This document shows positions 43,004 to 51,557 of a stretch of DNA of 64,000 nucleotides, piece after piece (position 1 is the first letter of the stretch; every line of letters starts with the position of its first letter). The stretch is taken from contig NZ_MDFM01000005.1 of the NCBI RefSeq assembly GCF_002939985.1, positions 123,507 to 187,506 on the forward strand, given 5' to 3'. The stretch is from Xanthomonas hortorum pv. cynarae (GTDB lineage Bacteria; Pseudomonadota; Gammaproteobacteria; Xanthomonadales; Xanthomonadaceae). The position numbers were made by a program, and so were the translations under genes. Under the pieces are notes generated by a model that was given only the letters and a program-made list of their open reading frames with translations, was not told the DNA's origin and did not search any database.

Positions 43004-46000
43004 ATGTCTGTTATGACCCAAAACCCTGCTGCCCAGGAAGACGCGGTGCCCGATGCTCCGGCGCAGGCGCCCTTGTTCGTTCTCGGGATCGGCGCAGCGG
43101 GGCTCGATGCTGCCCGCCTGGCCGAACTGCTGGAGACAGTGGCGGGGGCATCCAACCTGGCCATCATGCTGTTGCTGCGCGATCGCCAGCTGCTGGACGA
43201 AGACCTGCTACGCGAACTGCTTGGCGATCAGGCCAGTCTACTGCTGGTGCCCAATGACGGCGACCAACTGCAGCCGGGGCACTTCTATCTGCCGCCCAGC
43301 GACTCGCTGGTGACGTTGGAAGAAAACCGCGTGCGCCTGCGCGCGCTGCTGGAAGGCGAAAGCGATCATGGTGTGATCGACACCTTCTTCGTATCGATGG
43401 CGCACGACCAGGACGGCAACGTGATCGGTCTGATCATGGGCCGCTTCGATGGTGACGGCACGCTGGGCACTGCAGCGATCAAGGAATGCGGTGGGCTTGC
43501 GCTGGTGGTGGACGATCCTGCGTTGCAGGCGCTGGATCTGCGCAGCGCAAGCAACGCGGCCGCAATCAGCGACGACATTCTGCCGCTGCCAGCTGTGGCC
43601 GCGCGTATCGCCGCACACATGCAGCGCCATCACGGACTCGGTCATCCGGCCCCAACCGGCGTGCGCACTGGCAGCGAGAACGATCAACTGAGCCAGGTGG
43701 CGGGCATCCTGCGTAACACCACCGGGCACGATTTCCATGGTTACAAACGCGCCACGTTCCTGCGCCGCGTGCAACGGCGCATGCAGGTCGTGCAGGTGGA
43801 TACGCTGGAACACTATCTGGACGCGCTGCGCAATCGCTTCGACGAACCGCTGCAGCTGTTCAACGATCTGCTGATCGGTGTGACCCAGTTCTTTCGCGAC
43901 CGCCGCGAGTTCGAGTTCCTGGAGCAGCAGGTGATTCCGCGCCTGTTTCAGGGCAAGCACGTGGGCGACAGCCTGCGCGTCTGGGTGCTGGGCTGCTCCA
44001 CCGGAGAAGAAGCGTATTCGTTGGCGATGCTGCTGCGCGAGCACGCCGAAACGCTGGATTCCCCGCCCCGCATCCAGATCTTTGCCAGCGATATCGATGG
44101 ACGTGCGCTGGCGGCGGCACGGGTGGGGCGGTATAGCTCGAGTATCGTTGGCGAGGTTGCGCCGGCGCGCCTGCGGCGTTGGTTTGTCAAGGAAGGCGAT
44201 ACCTATGTGGTGAGCAAGGAACTGCGTGAGTTGTGCGTGTTTTCCCAGCACAGCATCGTCAAGGACCCGCCATTCTCGCGGCTGGACCTGGTGTCGTGCC
44301 GCAATCTGCTGATCTACCTGGATGCCGAGCTGCAGAACCGGGTGATCCCGATCTTTCATTTCGCGCTACGGCCGGGTGGGTATTTGTTCCTGGGGAATGC
44401 CGAAAACGTCTCGCGCCACGCAAAGTTGTTCGTGCCGGTGGAACGCAGCTTCCGCGTCTTTCAGCGTATCGATGCCGAGAACAACGTGCATGCCACCTTT
44501 CCCAACATGCCGCTTGCCGCAGCGGGCAGGGTGCCTGCACCGCCGCAGCGGCAGCGCACCTCCAGCAATGCCCTGGTGCGTGCCGGCGAGCGCATCGCCG
44601 ATCGGTACGCGCCGGCATATGCGGTGCTGGACGAGCATTTCGATGTGCTGCATTTCTCCGCGCAGGCCGGGCGTTTCATTCGTCCCGGCAGTGGTGCGCC
44701 CAGCCTCAACCTGCTCAACCTGATCCATCGCGATCTGCGCCTGGATCTACGCAGTGCGCTGAGCCGCGCCGAATCGGACCAGTCGCCGGTGCATGTCAAC
44801 GGCGTCCAGGTGCATGAGGACAACTCGACCTGGGCGGTGGATCTGTTCGTGGAGCCGACCTCCGCCTCGGAGGTACCGCGCGGGTATGTGGTGCTGTTTC
44901 AGGAAGTGGAAGCGCGCGAACCGGTGGAGCTGCCCACGCCCCGCGACACTGCCTCCACCGATGCGCAGGTGCAGGTGCTGGAAAACGAGTTGCGCATCAC
45001 CCGTGAGCGGCTGCAGTCGATGATCGAGGAGCTGGAGAGCACCAACGAAGAGCTCAAGTCCTCCAACGAGGAATACCAGTCGCTCAACGAAGAGATGCAG
45101 AGCGCCAACGAGGAACTGGAAACTTCCAAGGAAGAGTTGCAATCGGTCAACGAAGAAGTCACCACGGTCAACGGTGAGCTGGCCCACCGCGTACAGGAGC
45201 TTGCGCAGACCAACAGCGATCTGAAGAACCTGCTGGAAAGCACCCAGATCGCCACGGTGTTTCTGGATAACGAATTGCACGTCACCAACTTCACGCCTGC
45301 AGTCACCGACATCCTGCCGTTGGTGGAAAGCGATATCCATCGGCCGATCAGCAATATCAAGCTGCACGTGGACTACGACGAACTGCAGGACGACGTGCAC
45401 CGGGTCATCCGCACGCTGGCCGTGCTTGATCGCGAGGTGGAAAACCCCATCACCCACGCACGCTACATGGTGCGTGTGCTGCCGTATCGCACCGTGCACA
45501 ACTTCATCGGTGGCGCGGTGCTTACGTTTATGGACGTGACCCCGCTGACACTGGCCGAGCAGGCCTTGCGCAGCAGCGAGCAACGCCTGCGCACTCTGAT
45601 GGAAGGAATTCCGCAGTTGGTGTGGCGCTCGCTCGATGGCGGGCACTGGACCTGGTCCAGCCCGCAGTGGTCGCGCTATACCGGGCAAAGCGATGCCGAC
45701 GGCCTGGAACTGGGCTGGCTGCAGGCAGTGCATCCGGACGAACGCGCGCTGACAATGGTTGCCTGGCACGACAGCCGGCACACCGGTGAACTGGATGTGG
45801 AGCATCGCCTATACAACGCTGCCGAGCAGAGCTATCGCTGGTTTCATACCCGTGGCTCGCCGGTGCGCGACGAGCGCGGCCAGGTCGTGGAATGGCTGGG
45901 CACCTCTACCGAATCAGACAATTTACGTCGCCTGCAGGAAGAGCAGCGCGTGCTGGTGAGCGAGTTGCAGCACCGCACCCGCAACCTGATTACGGTGGTG

Positions 46001-46555
46001 CAATCGGTGGCCAGGCAGACCGTGCAGACCAGCCAGAGCATGCCGGAGTTCATCGGCAAGTTCGACGACCGGTTATCGGCCCTGTCGCGCGTGCAAGGCC
46101 TGTTGTCGCAGTCGGATGCGATGCCGACCACCATCGGTGCGCTGCTGCACATGGAACTGGATGCGCTCGGTGCCGAGCCGGATCAGCGGCGCATCCTGGT
46201 CGAAGGCCCGGATGTGGCGTTGCGCAAATCCACCGTGCAGACACTGGCGCTGGCATTGCACGAATTGGCCACCAACGCACTCAAGCATGGCGCGCTTGCG
46301 GTGGAGACCGGCACCTTGTCGATCCGCTGGGATGTGGTGTCCGGCGAGGACACCCCCGCGCGGCTGGTGCTGCATTGGGTCGAGGAAGGCGCAGTGAAAA
46401 AATTGCGTCACGACCGCGATGAGGCAAGTGGGTTCGGCCGTCGCCTGATCGAAAAAGCCTTGCCTTACAGCCACGGTGCGCAGACGCGTTACGAGCTCAG
46501 CGATACGCGACTGGAATGCGAAATCCGGCTGCCGCTTAATTCGATACACGGTTGA
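43004..46555 (+). CDS. CheB-CheR-PAS-HWE hybrid sensor kinase
   Basis: About 1183 residues; the start is uncertain between ATGs at 42977, 43004 and 43013. The order is a CheB-like domain (about 15-200), CheR methyltransferase (about 230-490, with VWVLGCSTGEEAYSLAMLLR and DLVSCRNLLIYLD), PAS (about 525-630), a Glu/Ser/Asn-rich coiled coil (about 655-745), two PAS domains, and an HWE-family kinase from about 985 with H-box ELQHRTRNLITVVQSVA. The CheB part shows GIGAAGLD where active methylesterases have a Ser nucleophile, so it is probably inactive. The output is likely the single-domain receiver at 42423. Confidence 0.9.
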   Translation: MSVMTQNPAAQEDAVPDAPAQAPLFVLGIGAAGLDAARLAELLETVAGASNLAIMLLLRDRQLLDEDLLRELLGDQASLLLVPNDGDQLQPGHFYLPPSDSLVTLEENRVRLRALLEGESDHGVIDTFFVSMAHDQDGNVIGLIMGRFDGDGTLGTAAIKECGGLALVVDDPALQALDLRSASNAAAISDDILPLPAVAARIAAHMQRHHGLGHPAPTGVRTGSENDQLSQVAGILRNTTGHDFHGYKRATFLRRVQRRMQVVQVDTLEHYLDALRNRFDEPLQLFNDLLIGVTQFFRDRREFEFLEQQVIPRLFQGKHVGDSLRVWVLGCSTGEEAYSLAMLLREHAETLDSPPRIQIFASDIDGRALAAARVGRYSSSIVGEVAPARLRRWFVKEGDTYVVSKELRELCVFSQHSIVKDPPFSRLDLVSCRNLLIYLDAELQNRVIPIFHFALRPGGYLFLGNAENVSRHAKLFVPVERSFRVFQRIDAENNVHATFPNMPLAAAGRVPAPPQRQRTSSNALVRAGERIADRYAPAYAVLDEHFDVLHFSAQAGRFIRPGSGAPSLNLLNLIHRDLRLDLRSALSRAESDQSPVHVNGVQVHEDNSTWAVDLFVEPTSASEVPRGYVVLFQEVEAREPVELPTPRDTASTDAQVQVLENELRITRERLQSMIEELESTNEELKSSNEEYQSLNEEMQSANEELETSKEELQSVNEEVTTVNGELAHRVQELAQTNSDLKNLLESTQIATVFLDNELHVTNFTPAVTDILPLVESDIHRPISNIKLHVDYDELQDDVHRVIRTLAVLDREVENPITHARYMVRVLPYRTVHNFIGGAVLTFMDVTPLTLAEQALRSSEQRLRTLMEGIPQLVWRSLDGGHWTWSSPQWSRYTGQSDADGLELGWLQAVHPDERALTMVAWHDSRHTGELDVEHRLYNAAEQSYRWFHTRGSPVRDERGQVVEWLGTSTESDNLRRLQEEQRVLVSELQHRTRNLITVVQSVARQTVQTSQSMPEFIGKFDDRLSALSRVQGLLSQSDAMPTTIGALLHMELDALGAEPDQRRILVEGPDVALRKSTVQTLALALHELATNALKHGALAVETGTLSIRWDVVSGEDTPARLVLHWVEEGAVKKLRHDRDEASGFGRRLIEKALPYSHGAQTRYELSDTRLECEIRLPLNSIHG

Positions 46556-46572
46556 GATGCATTGCACACGGT

Positions 46573-46604
46573 CTAAGAGCGGCTAACAAAACGTAGCGAG
46601 CTCC
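46573..46604 (+). repeat. solo end of the AGAGCGGCTAACAAAACG repeat family
   Basis: TAAGAGCGGCTAACAAAACGTAGCGAGC is shared with the left end of the 49713-49859 element and with 18726-18753. No right end is present nearby, so this is a truncated copy just after the sensor-kinase stop. Confidence 0.65.
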
Positions 46605-46832
46605 GTCGCGTTGCACTGCAACTGCATGCAGACTTGCATGCAAATGCACCCCCGTCACGGAAAATGCTGCGCACCAGTGCACATCTTGCGACCTGTTCGA
46701 TCGTCGCTAAAGAAGCATATGTAGCTGAAGTCACTGAGGTCCTTGCAGCACCGGTGTCCGTGTCAGTCGAAAACCTGGCGCGCATTGTGCTTACCCACTT
46801 GGTGTCCTTGAGACGTATACAGTGGAGTAGTC

Positions 46833-47405
46833 ATGATTACGCGCATTCTTCAGTTGTCCGCCCGCGTGGCGAGCAACGCATGGGTCGAGGTCGGCGTGGG
46901 TGCCGAAGCGGACATTCTGGTCGCCGAACGTGGCGGCAGACGCGAAGAGCGTGCCACCTTCGGTCGACGCGCGCCAGGGCAGCAGCGCTCGATCCACATG
47001 CAGGAACCAAGCTGGTTGAGTGGCGTGGATCTGGCGATCTGGGAAACCCAGCGCTGTGCGATTCCACTATGCGGATTCGTCTGCACGGCCTCTGCAGATG
47101 GCAGTACTGCCGCTACCTGGTTGAGTCAGGACAATGGCGAGGTGTATGTAGCGGGCCTGCGCAATGTGATGGATATCGGCGGCCGCCTGCAAATGGGGTT
47201 CTCCTTGCTGGTGGCCTCGTCGGCCAGCATGCCCACGCATCGTCCGTTGTGCATCGAAGGCGATGTCAGACAATGGCTGCAGGGCGGCGGCAAAGTGGCC
47301 ATGCTGCATCTCACGCCTTGGCAGTTGGGTCGCTATACCACTGCAGCCGGCGTACGGCCGGACTGGACCGGCGAAGAGCACTCGGCGCAGATCGCGCGCG
47401 TATGA
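46833..47405 (+). CDS. hypothetical protein
   Basis: A 190-residue protein; ATG 46833 has GTGGAG at good spacing. It begins with a hydrophobic-rich segment (MITRILQLSARVASNAWVEV) and continues as a beta-rich soluble protein with scattered Trp. No family is recognised. The overlapping 265-codon frame starting at 46634 is another reading of the same region and is rejected for lack of amino-acid bias and ribosome-binding site. It stands alone between the sensor kinase and the catalase gene. Confidence 0.6.
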   Translation: MITRILQLSARVASNAWVEVGVGAEADILVAERGGRREERATFGRRAPGQQRSIHMQEPSWLSGVDLAIWETQRCAIPLCGFVCTASADGSTAATWLSQDNGEVYVAGLRNVMDIGGRLQMGFSLLVASSASMPTHRPLCIEGDVRQWLQGGGKVAMLHLTPWQLGRYTTAAGVRPDWTGEEHSAQIARV

Positions 47406-47673
47406 GTGGGAATGTCGGGCAGCAAACATAAAGGGGCCCCTGGGGCCCCTCGTCGTTCTGGTCGTGCGATGTTGTTTCAGCTACGGAAGGCGCCATGGTC
47501 ATGCGTCATGCATTTCGCATGCATCGCACGCGGCTAGGGCATCAAGCCTCCGATCGGTTTGGCTTGGAACATCCGACTCACGCTGAAGTTCCGGTCTTGG
47601 TGGCCTTGAGAGGTGATTGAATGGTGTGGATGCGTCTGGTGCAGAGCGGTTTATCTGGGGGTTTGCTGCAGGG

Positions 47674-47755
47674 CCCTTGCCCGCCCACCATCGCGGGACA
47701 CGCTGCAAGTACGTCCTTGTAAGCTCTTACGCGGCATCCATGCCGCATAAGGTCG
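47674..47755 (+). repeat. hairpin repeat, copy D, right arm lost
   Basis: The left arm 47674-47698 (CCTTGCCCGCCCACCATCGC...) and the core with inner stem are present, with four or five substitutions (for example GCTGCAAGTACGTCCTTGTA). The right arm stops after GGTCGC and is replaced by AATAAAAAG leading into the catalase terminator. Because the arm is missing, the outer hairpin cannot form. Confidence 0.75.
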
Positions 47756-47761
47756 CAATAA

Positions 47762-47787
47762 AAAGCCCGGGTCGCGAACGACCCGGG
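47762..47787 (-). terminator. intrinsic terminator of the manganese catalase gene
   Basis: A perfect stem GCCCGGGTCG/CGACCCGGGC with loop CGAA. On the minus strand it is followed by a T-tract, the complement of AATAAAAA at 47756-47763. It lies about 30 bases after the catalase stop. Confidence 0.88.
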
Positions 47788-47818
47788 CCATTGCTGGGTG
47801 CGCTGGCACTCAGCAGGT

Positions 47819-48718
47819 TCAGCGCTGGATGTCGCCGGTGGTGGAGCCGGCACCCGGGCCTGCGCCCAGGTCGGCACCGGTCACGCGGTCGAGCTCCGGA
47901 TTGGAGAGCAGGCGCAACGACATCGCGTCCAGTGCGTCGGTCTGGGTCGCGTCCAGCGCAACCGTGGCCGAGCCGTCACCGCCATCGACTGCAGTCTGCA
48001 GTTCGCGGTCTGCAACCACGTCCCATTGCTCGCCGGCATTCCACGGACCCACCATGTCGCCTTCGCCCTGCGACATGTTGTAGTAGGTGTCGGTGAAGCG
48101 CGGGTCGCCCGGCAGCTTGCCCGGCGGGAAGTTCGGCTCGATCGAGTACAGCGCTTTCTCGAACGACTTCTGATGCGCCACCTCGCGTGTCATCAAAAAG
48201 CGCAGCGCATCCACGATGCCCGGATCGTCGGTGACGGTGATCAGACGCTCGTACACCAGCTTGGCGCGTGCTTCGGCGGCGATGTTGGAACGCAGGTCGG
48301 AGGTCGGGCAACCGATCGAGTCCACATACGCCGACGTCCACGGCACACCGCTGGAATTGACCAGCGCCGGGCCACCACCGTACAAGATCTGCTGGGTGTG
48401 GCTGGTGCTGTTCTGGGTCATGGTGCGCATCTCCATGGCCTCTTCCATCCCTTCGGACAACACCGCCTTGGGTCCCTTGTTGAGCATGGCGATGATGGAG
48501 CCGATGATCTCCAGGTGGCTCAGTTCTTCGGTGGCAATATCGAACAGCAAATCCTTGCGGCCCGGATCGTCTTCGCCCAATGCCTGGGTGAAGTACTGCA
48601 TCGCAGCGGCGAGTTCGCCCTGCGGTCCGCCGAACTGCTCGAGCATCAACGTGGCCAGATCCGGATTCGGTTCGGCAACGCGGACGGTGTACATCAACCG
48701 CTTGTTATGCATAAACAT
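47819..48718 (-). CDS. manganese catalase
   Basis: A 299-residue ferritin-like di-manganese catalase from ATG 48718 (MFMHNKRLMYTVRVAEPNPD). The metal-binding helices are visible: AAAMQYFTQAL with Glu in GGPQGELAA, EELSHLEIIGSIIAMLNKGP, EARAKLVYERLI and REVAHQKSFEKAL. The enzyme dismutates hydrogen peroxide without heme. It has an unusual Gly-rich end (DLGAGPGAGSTTGDI). It lies 137 bases downstream of the DUF892 gene on the same strand. The longer frame to 48856 is not used. Confidence 0.92.
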   Translation of the reverse strand: MFMHNKRLMYTVRVAEPNPDLATLMLEQFGGPQGELAAAMQYFTQALGEDDPGRKDLLFDIATEELSHLEIIGSIIAMLNKGPKAVLSEGMEEAMEMRTMTQNSTSHTQQILYGGGPALVNSSGVPWTSAYVDSIGCPTSDLRSNIAAEARAKLVYERLITVTDDPGIVDALRFLMTREVAHQKSFEKALYSIEPNFPPGKLPGDPRFTDTYYNMSQGEGDMVGPWNAGEQWDVVADRELQTAVDGGDGSATVALDATQTDALDAMSLRLLSNPELDRVTGADLGAGPGAGSTTGDIQR

Positions 48719-48855
48719 GGGTCGTGCTCCATGGCTGGCGCCCAGGATGACTGCCACTCGGTAGGCGGACAGAAAACGCGGGGCTCTGGCTTTCGGGGGG
48801 TGATGCCCGCAGACGCGGGCAGACGCAGCGCGGCAGTGCCGCACTGCGCGATGCA

Positions 48856-49362
48856 TCAGGCCGCTTTACTGGTCTTGGATGCTTTTTGGTTGCCACCTTG
48901 CTCGGCAAGCAGGGTCAGCTTTTCATCGGTGGCTTTTTCTTCTTCCAGGGTTGCAAGCAACAACGTGATCGCATCGGAGTAACCGAGCTGCTTGGCAATG
49001 GCCGCGATGGTGCCGTACGAGGCGATCTCGTAATGCTCCACCTTCTGTGCGCCACCGATCAATGCCGCATCGCGCACCGGGCCGGCTTCGATCTCTTCGA
49101 TCACCTCACGGCCTTCTTCGACCAGGCCTTCCATTGCTGCACACTTGATGCGCTTGAGCTTGATGCCGAGCAGTTCGACGATCTGGTCGATCCGCTCGAT
49201 CTGGCCCTGGGTTTCTTCCAGATGCACCTTGAATGCCTCAACCAGCTTGGGCTCGGTCGCCGCGCGTGCCAGGCGCGGCAGCGATTTGGTCAGCTGCTTT
49301 TCTGCGCTGTAGATGTCCGATAGTTCGTGGATGAAAAGCTCTTCAATTGTCTTGATCGCCAT
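48856..49362 (-). CDS. DUF892 ferritin-like protein (YciF type)
   Basis: A 168-residue protein; ATG 49362 has AAGGAGCCGCC upstream. It starts MAIKTIEELFIHELSDIYSA and has the four-helix DUF892 pattern with metal-ligand Glu/His residues (LEETQGQIERIDQIVELLGI and GGAQKVEHYEIASYG). The Lys-rich tail (KASKTSKAA) is common in this family. YciF-like proteins are induced by osmotic and stationary-phase stress. It lies just upstream of manganese catalase, and both are probably members of a stress regulon. Confidence 0.9.
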   Translation of the reverse strand: MAIKTIEELFIHELSDIYSAEKQLTKSLPRLARAATEPKLVEAFKVHLEETQGQIERIDQIVELLGIKLKRIKCAAMEGLVEEGREVIEEIEAGPVRDAALIGGAQKVEHYEIASYGTIAAIAKQLGYSDAITLLLATLEEEKATDEKLTLLAEQGGNQKASKTSKAA

Positions 49363-49712
49363 GGGCGGCTCCTTCGAGTGGATAGGTGGGTCAACAGTGC
49401 GATGCACCGTGTGCGCGTCATGCCTTCAACTGCCTGCGAGCCAGCGGCTCCGTCACCTCGGCATCGCAGTGCACAGGCGTGACGCACGCCGGTGCTGCAA
49501 GGTCGCGGTGATCGGATTTCAAGCTGTCTCGCATGGGTCGCTAAGCTAGTCACCGATGTGTTAGCGGGATCGGTGGATGCGGTGATCCCGATGCGACGGC
49601 GGCCTGTGCCGTGGCCATGCACGGACGCTGCAAAAACAGCGCCGTGCAGACAGCGCGATGCGCTACAACGGTGCTCCACCACTGCGCGAGACGTTGGCAT
49701 GACGCCATTGGA
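49363..49712. other. gene-free stretch between DUF892 gene and the inverted-repeat element
   Basis: About 350 bases that presumably contain the promoter of the minus-strand stress genes. No gene or clear regulatory motif is recognised. Confidence 0.5.
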
Positions 49713-49859
49713 TAAGAGCGGCTAAAAAAACGTAGCGAGCAGCCGTCAGGCGGGTGCGGACGGCGCGCAGGAACCGGAGTGTACGAGTGGTACATGAGGA
49801 TTCCGAGCACCGGCCGCGCCCGCCTGACGGCTGCGCAGTAGTTTTGTTCGCCGCTCTAA
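49713..49859. mobile_element. MITE-like element, full-length copy with about 46-bp terminal inverted repeats
   Basis: The left end TAAGAGCGGCTAAAAAAACG to about 49758 is the inverse of the right end (about 49813-49859, reverse complement TTTAGAGCGGCGAACAAAAC). Both continue through GCAGCCGTCAGGCGGG. The centre folds into a further hairpin around GTGTACGAGTGGTACA. There is no coding capacity. Related partial copies are at 18726, 29780 and 46573. Its right end abuts the open frame of the small gene at 49860 where a start codon would be expected. Confidence 0.72.
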
Positions 49860-50038
49860 ACCGCTACGCCGAGAACTGCACATCGGCGCGTCGACCTACA
49901 CCTTGATCATCGACCCGCAGGGCTTGAAACTGGTCGAAAAGGGCAAGCGCAAAGGCGTGGTATTGCGTTGGGATGAACTGGTCAGCGGCGATGCCGCACT
50001 GGCCCGCGCATTGCAGGCCTCACTCAGCGACGCGTGAG
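49860..50038 (+). pseudogene. small hypothetical gene whose start codon is replaced by the inverted-repeat element
   Basis: The frame KPLRRELHIGASTYTLIIDP then QGLKLVEKGKRKGVVLRWDE to the TGA at 50036-50038 looks like an intact short protein of about 59 residues, with a beta-hairpin pattern and a helical C-terminus (GDAALARALQASL). Immediately upstream is CGCTCTA, the terminus of the element, where an ATG would be expected before AAACCG. No ATG, GTG or TTG lies in frame between the element centre and the body. It is therefore either inactivated or starts at a non-canonical codon. The family is not recognised. Confidence 0.5.
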
Positions 50039-50059
50039 TTCTGGCGCTCGCGCAACAGC

Positions 50060-51274
50060 TCAGGCCGAGGGGAACAGACGCGCCAATTCGCGCACCGCTG
50101 CTGCAGAGGCTGCGTGATCCGGCGTGGCATCGGCATTATTGAAATCGTTCGCGCCTTGCGCTTGCACCAGCAGTCCATCGCGGCGTGGCACTACATTGAG
50201 ATTGTGACCACGCCAGACCAGCCCGTAGGTGACTTCCGGTTGCGGAATCAGGCGCGCGGTCTGCCCACGCACCGGGATGACGCTGTCGTCGCCAAGCAAC
50301 GCACGCGCGCCGTAGCCGGTGGCATTGACCAGGATCTTCTCGCGCAGATCGCCGAATTGGCGCGGGTGCTCGAAGCTGCGCGTGTACAGCTCGCCGCCGG
50401 CCTGCAGAAAGTCGTCCATCAATAATCGCGCATAGGCGCTGAGGTTGAAGGTCAGCTGGCTATAGCGGCGCACGAACGGCACCGGGAACGGATGGCTGCC
50501 GGGAGCGACCAACTGCGAGCGCGGGCCGAGATCATGGATCAATTCGCGCTCCAGCGGCGGGTAGTCAGGCTCGTGCGCTTCTGCCGATGGAATCGGTTGG
50601 TCGAACGGCACATCGGATAACGCGTAACCATCGCGCCATTCGATCGGCTCGCCCGGCAAGCCGAGCAAGGTCTGGTAGCGGCGAAACGAGATGCGCGCCA
50701 TCTCTTCCCAACGCGTCTTGAAATCGGCCGTGGCGTGTTCGCTGGTGCACACGCGCGAGTCCGGCGACCACACGCCTGTGGCGTAGAACGAACGCACATC
50801 CGGCAGGCGCTCGCGTGCATAGATGCGCACGCGCAAGCCGGCGCGTTGTGCCACCAGCGCGGTGGTCAGCCCGATCGCGCCGCAGCCGATCACCGCCAGC
50901 TCGCGCGCCTTGGCATCGGCCGCACGCACCAGCCGCAGCGCGTGTTCGGCCGCACCCCACGACAACGACCACCCACTGCCGCCATGCCCGTAGTTGTGCA
51001 CCACCGTCTTGCGACCGATGCGCTCGGCTTCGATGCGCGGCCCCAGCGCACGGAACGGCCGCGTGCAGCCGTTGATGGCAATGATGCGATCGACCGAGGC
51101 GTGCATCGGCGCCAGCGGCGGCGATGCGGCGAACTGGTTGGGCAGGGCGCCAGGCGACGCAGCCGGCAGCGGTGAAGAAGGTGCTGCACTGGCAGGGCCG
51201 GTCGCGGCCCAGCTAGTGGTGGAAGCGGCCGCAAGCGCAAGGCCGGCGCTCTGCAAAAAATGACGACGGTGCAT
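50060..51274 (-). CDS. FAD-dependent D-amino-acid-oxidase-like oxidoreductase, Tat-exported
   Basis: A 404-residue protein from ATG 51274. The N-terminus MHRRHFLQSAGLALAAASTT is a twin-arginine signal. The FAD site follows: ELAVIGCGAIGLTTALVAQR with the GxGxxG motif. GHGGSGWSLSWGAAEHALRL is the DAO signature, unusually placed before the Rossmann motif. It also has KILVNATGYGARALLGD. The DAO-type His-x-Gly-x-Gly-x-(S/G) pattern and the FAD-binding fold near residue 150 are both clear, although their order is circularly permuted compared with canonical DAO. It would oxidise a D-amino acid or related amine in the periplasm. Confidence 0.78.
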   Translation of the reverse strand: MHRRHFLQSAGLALAAASTTSWAATGPASAAPSSPLPAASPGALPNQFAASPPLAPMHASVDRIIAINGCTRPFRALGPRIEAERIGRKTVVHNYGHGGSGWSLSWGAAEHALRLVRAADAKARELAVIGCGAIGLTTALVAQRAGLRVRIYARERLPDVRSFYATGVWSPDSRVCTSEHATADFKTRWEEMARISFRRYQTLLGLPGEPIEWRDGYALSDVPFDQPIPSAEAHEPDYPPLERELIHDLGPRSQLVAPGSHPFPVPFVRRYSQLTFNLSAYARLLMDDFLQAGGELYTRSFEHPRQFGDLREKILVNATGYGARALLGDDSVIPVRGQTARLIPQPEVTYGLVWRGHNLNVVPRRDGLLVQAQGANDFNNADATPDHAASAAAVRELARLFPSA

Positions 51275-51557
51275 GCGACTCCCAAGTGTGTGGTGGATTT
51301 CAAGGCGATAGAGGACAACGCGGCTTACGCATGAAAGCAACATGCTTGGCGCGGCATCTGCACACGCCAGGCCTCTTTCATGCCCGGCAGCCGGCATCTT
51401 CAAGACACAGAGCGCAACGCCGCAGACGCCGAGCATACCGCGCACCTGCATGCCTGCCACTGCCGAGCAGGCCGGGTTTCGTGCCGCGATCCAGGCAATT
51501 GAGGCGCCGCCGGCGGCCATTCGTCGCTTTGGGCTTTCGACTGCGCGCTTGCCGGCT

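Larger units (their letters stand above)
47406..47818. other. gene-free gap with truncated hairpin repeat and terminators
   Basis: A GC-rich palindromic stretch at 47432-47450 (AGGGGCCCCTGGGGCCCCT) may end the 46833 transcript. Hairpin repeat copy D follows at 47674-47755, then the catalase terminator. No gene is supported. Confidence 0.55.

Noticed and set aside
46634-47431. A 265-codon plus-strand frame overlapping the 46833 gene
   Set aside because: The 46833 frame has a good ribosome-binding site and a more protein-like composition. The alternative is Arg/Ser/His-rich without motifs.
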